DNA of 64,000 nucleotides, from NCBI GenBank assembly GCA_020726505.1, contig JAHLEZ010000001.1, positions 1,798,001 to 1,862,000 of the forward strand, read 5' to 3'. Below are positions 44,696 to 55,395 of the stretch, one piece after another. Under the pieces are notes generated by a model, which made no database searches, was not told where the DNA came from, and saw only the letters and a list, made by a program, of their open reading frames with translations. Each line of letters begins with the position of its first letter. Position 1 is the first letter of the stretch. The position numbers and the translations under genes are program-made. This DNA comes from Leptodontidium sp. MPI-SDFR-AT-0119 (taxonomy: Eukaryota > Ascomycota > Leotiomycetes > Helotiales > Leptodontidiaceae).

Positions 44696-47600
44696 ATGGA
44701 GCGAAGAAGCGTAGCTCCCCCAAATCCCAAGTCTATTTTCTCAACAGGTCGATCCGCCATTGACGCATCGCGCGAGACGTTTCTCACGATCATGAGCTTT
44801 GCTAGTGAGTGGCATTTCAAACCAGAGGGTATCAACCTTGTCAAGAAGAGATTTGAGGTAGATTTGGCGAGATTGGAACGATTGCAACCTTGGGATTTCG
44901 TAAGTACACCATTATCTCTACGGAAGACCAAGTACTTTGGCTGATGCTTCCACAACAGCAAGTCGAAAGCCGCTGGGTTCCTGAGCACGCCATGTGGCAA
45001 GTCCGATGTGCAAAGGTCGATTACAACCGAGTTTGGAGGGCATTCTTTACTGTGATGAATGGTGTTATTAGGGAAGCCATCCAGAGTGCAAACCAAATGG
45101 ACGCAGGTGATGATAAGACTACGGCCGATGAGGATGATGCTGATGAGGACTATGATTTTGGTCGAGATCACCCGGTACGTTTGCACATCTTTGTCAATGT
45201 GTGTTCTCAAATTTGACTCGTGTTAGCTGGAAAGTAATCTGATCCAGCGTCTTGCTGTGTGGAAGATGCATTCCATTCTTGGTGGCCCGATTGTAGAGGT
45301 CGAGTCAGCCGATCAGCTGGAACAAACCGAAACTCAACTTACCACAGTTACTCCGGATGAGTCCTTCCCCGCAGAAATTCGATTCTACAAGTTTCGACAA
45401 GCCTGGAACTGTGCCGATAAGAGTATCATGCTGGATGACTTGTTTCCAGAAGCCGATCTGAAGGAGCTCGTACGCCTAACTTCGTGCCAATTCATCAAGA
45501 ATATCAATGAGGGTGTTGTGTTTGTTGGTGCTCATGAAGAGGAAAGCCTACTTCTGGCAGTGCACAAGCTTGACAACATTGAGAAGAACTGGGTTCGTGC
45601 CACTACTTCGCCCTAATGAGATACAGACTGACATCTCGAAAGCAATACAGACATCCGTGGGTAAACCATATGTTCTACAACGAGGAAACCGGCAACGCCA
45701 AATATGTCCTGAAGTATTTCGTCGACATCAGGAAGTTTTACTTCGAATCAACTTTGCTGGATAATTTGCAAGTTACGTTTTCCAATGGAGCATGCGACTA
45801 CGAGACTTTGATCAATGCTGTCACCATCCGCTGCGCCCCTATGATCCCAGTCAAATCGGAGTATATCCCGATCAAGAAGTTGAATATATCCAACATCGAA
45901 GTTGGGGATCTCCCAGGGGGTGTCAGAGTATTCTCGACCGCCTACACGTATAATGGCAAAGGGGATCCTTCGGATAACCCTATGTTACACCGTCCTGCTC
46001 ATAATGCTGAGTGTAGTCTAGCTCCTGCTATGCAAACTAACGTCCAGCAACTACAAAATGCTCTGGCGCCTCATTTGCGCAGTGCAAATTTGAAGGATGA
46101 GTCTGTGCAGAGATGGGCAACAGCAGTGCCTGATGCAATTAGCTCGGGTATTGCGCCTGCTCCAATTGGACTGCACAATGCCCTCCACAACCTTCCCAAT
46201 GGCACTGTTGCCAATACTGGCGATCAAGGCAGTTAAGTCCTCTGTGCTAGATATCGATTTTAAGTCGCTAACATCTTCAAAGCCAGCTCTCAGAAGGCAG
46301 ATTGGGATAGGTATGAGGAGTACAGACCAGAAAAGACCGCAAAGATAGTGGAAAAGGAAATCTACTGGAAGACGCAGAAGGGTCCTGTCGGCCTCATCAA
46401 CAGAAATTTGACTTCAAATGGTCACCCCGTATCCGGTCCTTGCGCTAAAGTTCCAACGGCCAATGTAGTTTCTCCTCAGCCTAGTGTTGGAATGCCGCGA
46501 TCAGCTTTGATGCCACAGGTCACCACCAGCGACGGTCTTATGGAGCCACTCAAGCCAATCATTCTGCATCGTCAGCCACTTAAATCGGCTGTTCAGCTCC
46601 AACCCTGCCAACCAATTATTTCCCAGCAGTTACCTCAAGGTCATACTAGGTCGGCATCTCAGACTAGTACTGTTCCGCTCCACGGGAGATCGATATCTAG
46701 GCCCCTGTTTTCGGAATCAATTGAAAAACGCAATCGATTTCAGATGTCGCTTCTCGATGAGGAGGATCCCGTGGTCAAGTCACTCCAAGGTGGCATCCTA
46801 GAACCAGTTCCGAGAGTCTTCTTGGGTCTTCAGAACCAAACAGCAAAGAAGCAACTTGTTCCCGAGCCTGAAACTAGAGTTTTCCACCGAACGATGAATC
46901 AGCGAGCACCAAAACCAACAAAGCTCAACCATTTTGCTGGTAGACTCGAGCGCCCATTCTCGCCGCCAAAGTCGACGACATCTTCGAAATCTAACAGTCT
47001 AACGGATCCGTTGCCAGACTTTATTGAAGAAATCAACCAAAGCTTTAAGGAACTGATGACTGGTCTCCGTGGATATCGCGGGAAAGTTGTCGTACAGGCC
47101 GAATTCGGTCGTATCATCTTGGGACGCTTCCATCCTAAGCAGCTCTCAGTTGGCAGTAAGGAGCACTTACTTGATGGCGCATATCTGCAGAAGATATTGC
47201 TCGAGCCTACTGAGTATGGTCCGACTGTGGACTTTACCAGTGTCTTGACCGCCGTGCCTGCCGAAATCCAATACATGGTTAATTTGAAGGGTAAGGGTGA
47301 CCAAAACCTCTGGGAAATGAACAAGGTTGCCAAATGGAACACAACCTACGAGTTTGTGTTCACTGATCCTCGGGATCCTCTGTACCCCGTTATGATTGAG
47401 ATCGATGCCGAGACCTTCATCGCTCAGATCAAGGCACGATGCCGCTTGGGAAACCTCTTCATCCACGGAACCAAGAGACATTGGGATGTTAAAGTCGCTG
47501 CCATCGGATACGGCAACAATCGAGCTCTGGAAGATAAGTATGGCGATCTTGCAACAGCAATTCAATCATCGTTGTACATCCCGTAAGTTATCTTGTCCTT

Positions 47601-48144
47601 TTCTATGCACTCTTCTGACTGCTGAAGACCTAGCTCCCACCGACCATACTTGGCTTGGCAACTTGACGAGTCTCTTCAAACAAAATTTGTCATACAAGAA
47701 GTCACCGTTCACCGAGTTTACGAGTACAAGAGCACTGATCAAAAGTCCATTCTAAAAGTATCCGAGATTCAGTCCCTGGATATCGATGGTGGCCCGGTTA
47801 TGGAGCAGCCTTTTTGGATCTATGAGGCAAAGCCAGGAAATCCGGAACGGGCACCTATCGAAAAATTGACCACTTGGTACGAAGCCTGTGTCAGCTCGGT
47901 ACAACTTGACGTTTCTCTCAAACAGAACGAATCACTCGACTTTGGTGACGAAACTGCCTGGACTTTGGAGGATATTGCGAACATCGAAGCTAGCAAGGCC
48001 TTGTACTCACCAGCTCTCGAGATGCTGAAGCTGATGGATGGTGTTGGACAGCATAGTCACAACGGCTCTGATTACAGGTCTCGAGCTCCTGCTGAACATG
48101 TAATGCAGGCTCAAGCTACACGAAACCCAGTTGTGTGGTGGTAA
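44696..48144 (+). CDS. Large fungal protein of unknown function (1,061 aa)
   Basis: Exons: 44696-44899, 44959-45174, 45227-45592, 45643-46231, 46283-47582, 47634-48144; phases are consistent throughout. The weakest signals are the donor GTTCGT and acceptor AAAG of intron 3. I do not recognise the family. Residues 1-450 look like a folded domain rich in aromatic and charged residues (for example WVPEHAMWQVRCAKVDYNRVW). A Pro/Ser/Gln-rich linker follows (about 500-680). A second folded part begins DPLPDFIEEINQSFKELM and contains VVVQAEFGRIILGRFHPKQL and FIHGTKRHWDVKVAAIGYG. No signal peptide or membrane span. Length and intron structure say it is a real, conserved-type gene. Confidence 0.78.
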
Positions 48145-49315
48145 AAATTTACTTATGGCACTTTATGCATTCGCGGATCTTCTACAGGTTGTGGTTATAT
48201 CTTGGCCGCGCCGGAAGTTTTAGTTGCATGAGGGTCCTTGATTTCTACCAGGAACAAGGGAATGCCCGGTCATACTGGGACGTACAGTCTTCCCCAGTCT
48301 CCTTGATATTCAGCATTCTCTGGTGCACGAGCATCCACTTTACGTTATGCAAGTTTTCGACATGCTTTTTAAGTTCCTAGAAGAGGCGAGGAATGGTCAG
48401 GTAGATGCTTCGATTTGCAAAAATCTGCGGCAATTTCCGAAGATACGGGTGAGGCGTTTTGCTTGGGGGTGCTATTTAGGATTCCTGATTGCGAGTTCGT
48501 GCTAGTCTCTTGTCTTCCTTTACCCTAATCATTCAATGTCTTCGAGTAATTGTATTTTAGTAATCAATAGAGCGAACCTCGCCAAAATATTGTCGTGGTG
48601 TCTTTAATCTTAGGAAGTTGATGTGATGGCCTTCGAGCGTAGTAAGCCTACTATGACGAAGTGCACACTATGTGTCCACTAAATGACACGGTCAAGAATC
48701 CTACAGGTCACAAAGCGCGAGATTGTTATAGATACATGCTCATTCGATGGCTTACATACTAATACCAACGTAGACTTTTCGATTCAAACAAGCAGAATCC
48801 GCCCTTACCTTCTGTCCCCGACGCCCCGTTCGGCCGATTAGAACAGCTACCTCTTTAGCTTCAAGATACCTAGCTTGAGTGATCAGTGAGTGTACCAATA
48901 GTCGAATCCATTTCATGAATCATTGATGTCATGTTAGTTGAGAGTATTTCTTCATTGTTCCTGTCCGATTGAGGGGCTGCAGGACCAACGAGCTTACATG
49001 AGGCCTAAATCTCCATGGATTCTGCTTCCCCTATCTGGGGTGCGCTGAGTTCGGTTTTGCCGCTTGGTGCGTTGTCGAACGGGGCTGCGAGTGAGGTTCG
49101 TAAGGTGCTCGGAGATGTCCACTTTGTGGGCACAGAGACGAGTGATGTTTGGAAGGGGTATATGGAGGGTGCTGTCAGGTCTGGGACGAGGGGAGGTTGT
49201 GAATGTTTTGGTCGGGTGGTAAGTGGCTCGCTTAGGGAAGTAGGAAAGTAGAGTGGGTAGCTGGTAGAGAAACATGAATCTGTGATTAGAATTTGAGAGA
49301 TTGTCTCTGCGAATG
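48145..49315. other. Intergenic, convergent 3' ends
   Basis: 1.17 kb of 3' flank for the large unknown gene and the membrane-protein gene. No gene supported. Confidence 0.45.
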
Positions 49316-50506
49316 TTATAATACGCTCCGTATCAACTGTGACCCCTCCTTTCCCCAATTTTTCTTCTCCTCGTCCAAAGCTATTCGGACCCAGTAAATG
49401 GTCATGATAGTCCAAAAGCTGGCCCACGCAAAAGGTAAACTCCACCCGATCTATTATGTGTTAGAGAACGATGTCTTTAAAATCGAAAGGGGGGTTTTGA
49501 CTTACAACATAAGCAGTATCTTCATTAATCCCCTTCCAAAATATAAGATGGCTGACCGCAACATCAAGAAGTAAAGCCGGGACCATCCAGAAGTAAGTCA
49601 GATTGTTCATCAAGCGTCGAAACTCCGGGCTCGTCTCGTATCTGGTATTCAGTCGTTCCCGATACCCTGTACCTCCATTACCATCCACCGCGACGACATC
49701 TTCAATCAAAGTATACAGGGCTGGTCGTAGAACGCCTCCCTTTGGAACGGACGAGACGCGGAAAGATGCTCGTATATTAAATGAGCGCATCAATTCAACT
49801 AGAAGCATTTCAAGTCCGAATGTGAAGAAGATGGAAGGGAGTGGCATTGCGAGGAGGCGGACTAGTGGCTCGTTCAGGCTTGTTGCGACTGCTACCTCGA
49901 CGATGACGACTACAAGAACTAAAGTGAGATTCCAGTGGAGCCAGTCAAACTACATGAATTAGATGATGTTTAGAGTGGAAAATATGGAAGCTTACATCTA
50001 GTCGTTTTGTGTTCACGACTCGACATGTTGAAGTCTTCATCCAGAGCCTCCATGCTCGCTGAGCATATTCTAACATAAGCGTTCCAAACAAAGTGAAAGA
50101 GATGATGTAATAAACTAACTGAAGTCAGTAACTTCCAAATAATTCAATTTTGGGGTCAAGTTCTGACCTTGTTTCTTGTCCAAAGTAGTAGAATAATTAA
50201 GGACAAAATACAGAATGATAGGGATTGCGAAGGAATCCAAGATCACGAGTGTCCAGAAAATGAGGATTCTCCATTTCTTGGATGCAAGATCGTATTCTAA
50301 GCTTGGAAAAGTATGATCTGGCATCTGGTCTGTGAACTGCAATGAATGTGGTGAGTGCGGCGAGTGCGGCGAGCTGTTATAGTGTTTTATCAGTCAATGG
50401 ATCGAGACGAAAAAGACGGCCAGTGGGTCGGGTTGGGTACGACGAGTACGTACCGTGAGACAGTATAGCCTTCTGGCTTCTCGTCATTTACAGGGACATA
50501 CATCAT
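49316..50506 (-). CDS. Six-span integral membrane protein, family unassigned
   Basis: 318 aa. Exons, 5' to 3': 50506-50454, 50373-50168, 50114-49996, 49949-49506, 49450-49316; all phases fit. The soluble N-terminus carries an SPHSPHSPHS repeat. Six hydrophobic segments follow: WRILIFWTLVILDSFAIPII, YYIISFTLFGTLMLEY, LHWNLTLVLVVVIVEVAVA, LLAMPLPSIFFTFGLEMLL, FWMVPALLLDVAVSHLIFW, and IGWSLPFAWASFWTIMTIYW. The start is a tandem ATG ATG. I recognise only the general look of a fungal-specific multi-pass protein; no transport motif is visible and no function is claimed. Confidence 0.78.
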
Positions 50507-50883
50507 GGAGTCCTGTCCTAAGAACGAAAGTATAGGATATAATTTGCGCGACGTGTCAACAAAAACGATGCTCGGCTAGGGGTTTGTGGTAATCGGTACA
50601 GTGACAAGATAAATTCGGTTGCAACTAATTTTACATGCAAAACTGAGAACCACTCACGTACGAGATGGAAGTTGGCTGAAAGGAAAGATGTCAAGGGAAT
50701 ATGAACTGTACATCTAGATAAGCTTTTCGCTGCTGAAACTCTGTCTGTAACCTGCTCAGACTCTTCTCGAGTCAGCCGAAACGCTTACTCCGTAAAGAGG
50801 TCGTATCCGGACACGAGGGATTAAGCGAGGTTGTTGTTCTTGGCGAACTCCATGCGCTAAAGTTTATTTACTTAGCACGCCGT
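50507..50883. promoter_or_regulatory. 5' flank of the membrane-protein gene
   Basis: 377 bp, no gene seen; promoter of the minus-strand membrane protein and 3' flank of the sulfotransferase relic. Confidence 0.4.
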
Positions 50884-51630
50884 CTAATGGTTGTTGCTAA
50901 GGCTTCTACCGAACCAGTAGATGAACGACCCTAAAATAGCCACGAGACTTGTGAGAAGGCCGACGGTCCCGGGTGATCGCTTCCGGGTCTTCATCACAAC
51001 AATTTGTAGTTGTCTTTTGAGCATGGATGATTCGTTGATTTTTGGAAATGGAGTGTCTGGAAAAATCCTCTAGAGAAGCTTGCAGAGCGGTTTCCATCCA
51101 TCTCCACGACGATATTAAGAGATGTCCCTGGGGCGCGATTCCCCCAATCTCCGCATAGTGTTCCTCATACAAAGCCCTCGCGTTCACCCAGCATTCCTCT
51201 GCCGTGGAAAGTTTTGAATTGTCCTGGACGCCACACATCAATGACACCCTGCACATTTGCTATCCACCTCGGATTAGTGTATCTCAAGATCCAGAACTTC
51301 GTCCTGTAAGTCACCTTCATGATCCTGTTAAACTCTCAAATCTAGAGTCGAAGTCCCACTTTACGATGATGACCTTGGCATCTGGGCAGGCTTCCACGAG
51401 TTCCGGACTAAAATAGTTCGCCGGGCCGCTAGTGACGGCTGCGCAGTACCCGAGTACCTTGTTGAATTCAGTTCTACTGCACGGCTTCTCCTTGTAGGAA
51501 TACTTGGCTTGGAAATCCTGGATCCACATATCTCAGTCCTGGATGTTGTAGACATCTGTTCCGTGATAAACATCACTGTATCCCAGGATGTGGAGTGCTG
51601 CTTCAATCGCCTTCCCCGAAAACAATCATT
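50884..51630 (-). pseudogene. Decayed P-loop sulfotransferase-family gene
   Basis: Relic of the fungal sulfotransferase-like family (Sulfotransfer_4 type). In order on the minus strand: IEAALHILGYSDVYHG, an in-frame TGA near 51556, FNKVLGYCAAVTSGPANYFS and ACPDAKVIIV, a damaged middle, ARALYEEHYAEI, then DGWKPLCKLL in another frame followed by TAG, and PDTPFPKINES. It ends in a hydrophobic tail (GLLTSLVAILGSFIYWFG), the C-terminal membrane anchor usual for these enzymes, and TAG at 50884-50886. At least one frameshift and two stops separate recognisable segments. The N-terminal P-loop part is not found. Not functional. Confidence 0.7.
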
Positions 51631-52218
51631 ACTCGACTCGACTCGTATTGGAATATCAACTCGCGGGCTATCTTAGTGCGCCACACCCCTAGCAAGGGCT
51701 CCTACATGGGTACGACACGTTTACATTGCCGGTGATCGATTCTCTGATCTGACTTGAAGAAGTACCAGTGCATTTCTTCCTCTGACCAGAGTTCACTTTT
51801 TTTAGATTGATTTTTTTTTGTATTGGTGGGAGCGAAAATTTGTTCAAGACAGGTTTGATCCTGCACTTATGTCACCGATTTCCAGCAGGATTGTGTAGCC
51901 TGACATAACGATGGGCACTCCTGACCCCATTCAAAGCGATATAGTGCGCTGTTGATTAAAGGCTCCTTAGCGAGAGACGATCGGCGATCGGCTTCTCCAG
52001 GAGAGTTGGCCATGGGCCTTCGATCCCTTTACTTGTTTTCACAGTCCAGCCTTTACGAAATTCGAAATTACCCATTTGGATTTCATTATAACTGTGAACA
52101 TGAGAATTTGCTGTCCAGGTCCTTTTGTTTATTATATGACTTGTACTGGACATCTCCAGTACTCATCACCTTCGGCCATTCGTATACTCGAGAGGCTGCT
52201 AAGGTCCTAAAGTTTCCC
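51631..52218. other. Intergenic
   Basis: No gene seen; possibly includes unrecognisable remains of the sulfotransferase N-terminus. Confidence 0.4.
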
Positions 52219-53280
52219 TTACAAAGGGCTTAGCCATCTAGCTAAATTTTCCTGAAGTATCCTTTGGAATCGAGCCGTAGCCTTCAACTCGGATATCTGA
52301 GCAAAATTATGAGGAACACCTTTGAAGATTTCTAACTCAACCTCTACCCCATTTCCCTTCAGCTCAGTCGCATAAGCGATCCCTTCATCTCGAAGCGCAT
52401 CTTGACCCGCCACGAATAAAATATGGCGAGGAAGGTTCGATAAGTCGCCAAGTAGCGGGGATACCTTCGGATCGGACCCAGAAGATTCAGATGGTTGTAT
52501 GATATTCCACACCATGGCCATTGCGCCGGAGCTGAACGTCTCAACAGCTTGACGGTATGAGCTGATTTGCCCGTCGGCATTATCTTTGGCTGGAAAGTGT
52601 CGGTAGTCGCATAATACGGGGACATTGAGGATAACACCTGAGATGGGAATGTCTTTATCTCGACACATCTGAGAAAGCACAGCACTGATCCCCGCGCCTG
52701 AGGAGGAGCCCGCTAGGAATACTTTCTTGCGATCCAACTCGAGATCCAGATCAGAGAAGACGGACTTCCCTGCCGAAAGGAGAGTCTCCAGAACATCCCA
52801 CGAGTCTTCGATCCATACGGGGAATTGGTGTTCTGGAGCTAGACGATACTCGACACTGACAACCACAATCTCAAAATGCTCGTACAGATGCCAATATAGC
52901 CATGCTTCTTCGGAAAGGTGAGTTCCCTGCAGCCATCCCCCTCCATGCGTAACGAATAAAACCGGCAGTGGACTCGTGGCTTTCTTCTCCTGGAGGCGAG
53001 CAGATGTAGGATGGGAGATCCTCACTCTGATTTCAGCTCCATCACGGACTTTAATCATGGTCAGATGTGCCACATATCCAACCGACTCAAGAGGATGAGC
53101 TTCAGCCCATTCAAGGTCCTCCTCAACTTCACCGGCTCGAGCTTGTGCGATATCGAAATCTAATGGCTCGATTGTTTCTGAAGATGGTGGGCCAGCGTTG
53201 TTGGAAGGAAGTGGGTAGCCGTTTTTGGTTGCGTATGCTTCCCAGTCTGGGTTTGAGGTGAAGTAGTCCGGGCTGGTCAT
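52219..53280 (-). CDS. Alpha/beta-hydrolase fold-3 (HSL-family) esterase, second gene
   Basis: Intronless, 353 aa from the ATG at 53280. The frame stays open upstream to 53469, but that extension overlaps the likely promoter (TATATATACATG near 53357-53369) and is not protein-like. Motifs: HGGGW at residues 112-116, YRLAPEHQFP, nucleophile elbow GSSSG (Ser 193), Asp in GQDALRDEG, His in GVPHNF. No signal peptide. Only distantly like the hydrolase at 29.6-30.8 kb (different spacing, no introns), so not a recent duplicate. Substrate unknown. Confidence 0.88.
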   Translation of the reverse strand: MTSPDYFTSNPDWEAYATKNGYPLPSNNAGPPSSETIEPLDFDIAQARAGEVEEDLEWAEAHPLESVGYVAHLTMIKVRDGAEIRVRISHPTSARLQEKKATSPLPVLFVTHGGGWLQGTHLSEEAWLYWHLYEHFEIVVVSVEYRLAPEHQFPVWIEDSWDVLETLLSAGKSVFSDLDLELDRKKVFLAGSSSGAGISAVLSQMCRDKDIPISGVILNVPVLCDYRHFPAKDNADGQISSYRQAVETFSSGAMAMVWNIIQPSESSGSDPKVSPLLGDLSNLPRHILFVAGQDALRDEGIAYATELKGNGVEVELEIFKGVPHNFAQISELKATARFQRILQENLARWLSPL

Positions 53281-54184
53281 CGCGAGCTTTGAATTTCCTT
53301 TGACGTACTGGTTGAGTTGACTCCAGGGGAAAGTAAAAAGTACGTTTAAAGGTAGGTATATATACATGTATATGATGCAACATAGGATTACTCCTTTTAC
53401 TCCTGCACCAGCCCCCGAAACTCGGTATGCGGCAACAGGCTGCTTTAGGAAGGTACAAAGAAAGTCCAAGACTTAGAAGAAGCTTGGTAATTTTTTCACA
53501 GCCTCGTATTTAGGCAACGATTCGAGACGCTTTTCCTCTTTTTTCTTCTGTGCCAATCTGACGCTCCCAAAGGCATAGATAATCTGGTGAGGCGGTGTGC
53601 AACCAAGAAGAGAGAAGAAAAAGTGAAGCGAAAAGACAGGACAGGGCGTCTCGATATTTACCTGGAAAAAGCATTCTGGGATGTTTCCAGACTGGCAAAT
53701 CAAGCAAGAGATCACACAATCGGCACGCACAACGGCAATAATCGATCTCGCTATTACCATCCACCCCAAGATCCGATGGAGGAGCAGAGGGTCTCCTGAG
53801 GTTGAGGAAGTAAAGCATAAAGCTACAATGTGGTAACCTAAGTCTCATATCCTGCTTGCGTTGAATGAACAAGATGTGATATTATTAACAAGTTAGGATG
53901 CTATACGGGATTTTAGAAGATATAGATATGATATAAAGGCGACAATGCTCATGAAAGTAAAAATTCCTCAGGCCAACCATGTATACATCCCTCCTCCCAA
54001 ATCAATCCCATTCAATAGAGTAGACTGTAAACACCACCCACCCTGCTTCCGACAAAAGTTCAAAGCAATTCTTCACATTCCTGGGAGGCAAACACCTCAA
54101 AGCTCCCCGCCTTTCGGCATGACTAATACATTGCAAGCCAGGACAACGGTCTTGATCCGGGTCTCCAGGAATACATCTACGCCC
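53281..54184. other. Intergenic
   Basis: Promoter of the hydrolase and 3' flank of the small Cys-rich gene. A plus-strand frame at 53945-54385 is probably antisense shadow of that gene. Confidence 0.4.
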
Positions 54185-54653
54185 CTATGGGATACAGTCG
54201 TCCACTTCCACTTCCGCGACCGGAGAGTCCATCGGTGTTTGTGTTTGTTGCTTATTCTCAAGCTCATTCTCCTTATATATATCTATATCTATATCTATAT
54301 CTATATCGGCATTGAGGTCGTTGCACCTCGTCACCTTCTCAGACGAGTCGACTTCCACGCACGAGAGAGGCTCGCAACAATCTAACTGAGCGAGGCCTAA
54401 TATGCAGCGCTCACCGAGGAATGGGTTGCATTACTCGCCTTGCCTGGGTGCGTTGGAGAGAGTCCTTGAGGGTGAGTGGGAGATGGAGATGTTTGAGGAT
54501 GTATTAGTTAGGGACTGAGCTGGACTGGACTAGATTGAGGGTAGGAGCAGGAGTTGGGAGAGGAGAGAGGTGAGGAGAGATGTGCAGTGGAGATGGCACA
54601 GCAATGGCACCGATACACGCCGCTAGCGAGAGGAGAGTCTGAACTGCTTTCAT
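54185..54653 (-). CDS. Probable small secreted Cys-rich protein, splicing unresolved
   Basis: Starts at ATG 54653 with a signal peptide (MKAVQTLLSLAACIGAIA). The 3' exon, after an acceptor ...GCTCAG near 54385, reads LDCCEPLSCVEVD, then TRCNDL and ends DDCIP with TAG at 54185-54187. C-C-x-P-L-x-C-(x)n-R-C is a pattern common in fungal small secreted proteins. Between these ends lies a first intron with a strong branch site (CCTAACTAAT, near 54505-54514) and a donor GTGAGC near 54414, but I could not find a combination of splice sites that keeps frame with confidence. It may carry a mutation. The 3' exon contains a (GATATA) microsatellite coding alternating Asp-Ile. Confidence 0.5.
54274..54307 (+). 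repeat. (GATATA)n microsatellite within coding exon
   Basis: About five GATATA units (minus strand), encoding DIDIDIDI in the small Cys-rich gene. Confidence 0.85.
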
Positions 54654-55395
54654 GTTTGCAATCTACCGGATCTTAGAACCGAAACGAAATCGAAGTTGAA
54701 TGAATGAATATCTCGTCTTGATTGGTTGAATGATCGAAGAGAAGGGAAGAGCAGCAGGCTGAGACTCTTACTCTTACTTATACACATCTATACACCCTAT
54801 CTATCTCTCGTCTGAAATGAAGCGACACCGCCCGCCCCGAGTTCTAAAGATTTTGTACTTTCGGGCTCTTGATCACTATCCATAGAATCAACAAAGATCC
54901 ACAGAGTCGAGAGGTTCGCCCAGGGAATCTGTTGGACCTTGTACTGTACACCTCCTATGACATTTGGGGATGTGTACCAATTTCAGCTGTATCACGCTAG
55001 AGTAACACTTGGTCTACATTCCCGACTTGGACTTCTATCGGCGATCAGGTCTACATATGCAATTTCGTGGGGGAACACCGATGTAACTATATAACTTGTT
55101 GAGCTCCTGTGTCAGTGGATTCAGGTATATTTGTCATAGTAGAAATCAGCCTGGGTTTTAGCAGAAGGAGAGAAGCTTGATTGGTAGACCGCACCTGCGA
55201 TAACTGGATTAGGAACTTTGGATGAAGTCACACACTCTTAGGAAACACCCCGAAGAACAGGGTTGACTGAAAGCAAGCCAACAAATTGAGATGTTCAGAT
55301 GCCGCTTTTAGAAGACTAGCTAAATCTACCACAATAAATACAGCCTACCACATATGCCCACTCCTGCTTTTCCTCAAGCGAACCCAGTTAACCCA
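54654..55395. other. Intergenic
   Basis: 5' flank of the small Cys-rich gene, including TATAAG-like sequence on the minus strand near 54778, and 3' flank of PEX6. No gene seen. Confidence 0.45.

Noticed and set aside
53945..54385. 146-codon plus-strand frame with a Tyr-Ile repeat
   Set aside because: Antisense of the microsatellite exon of the Cys-rich gene, which is better supported by signal peptide and cysteines.
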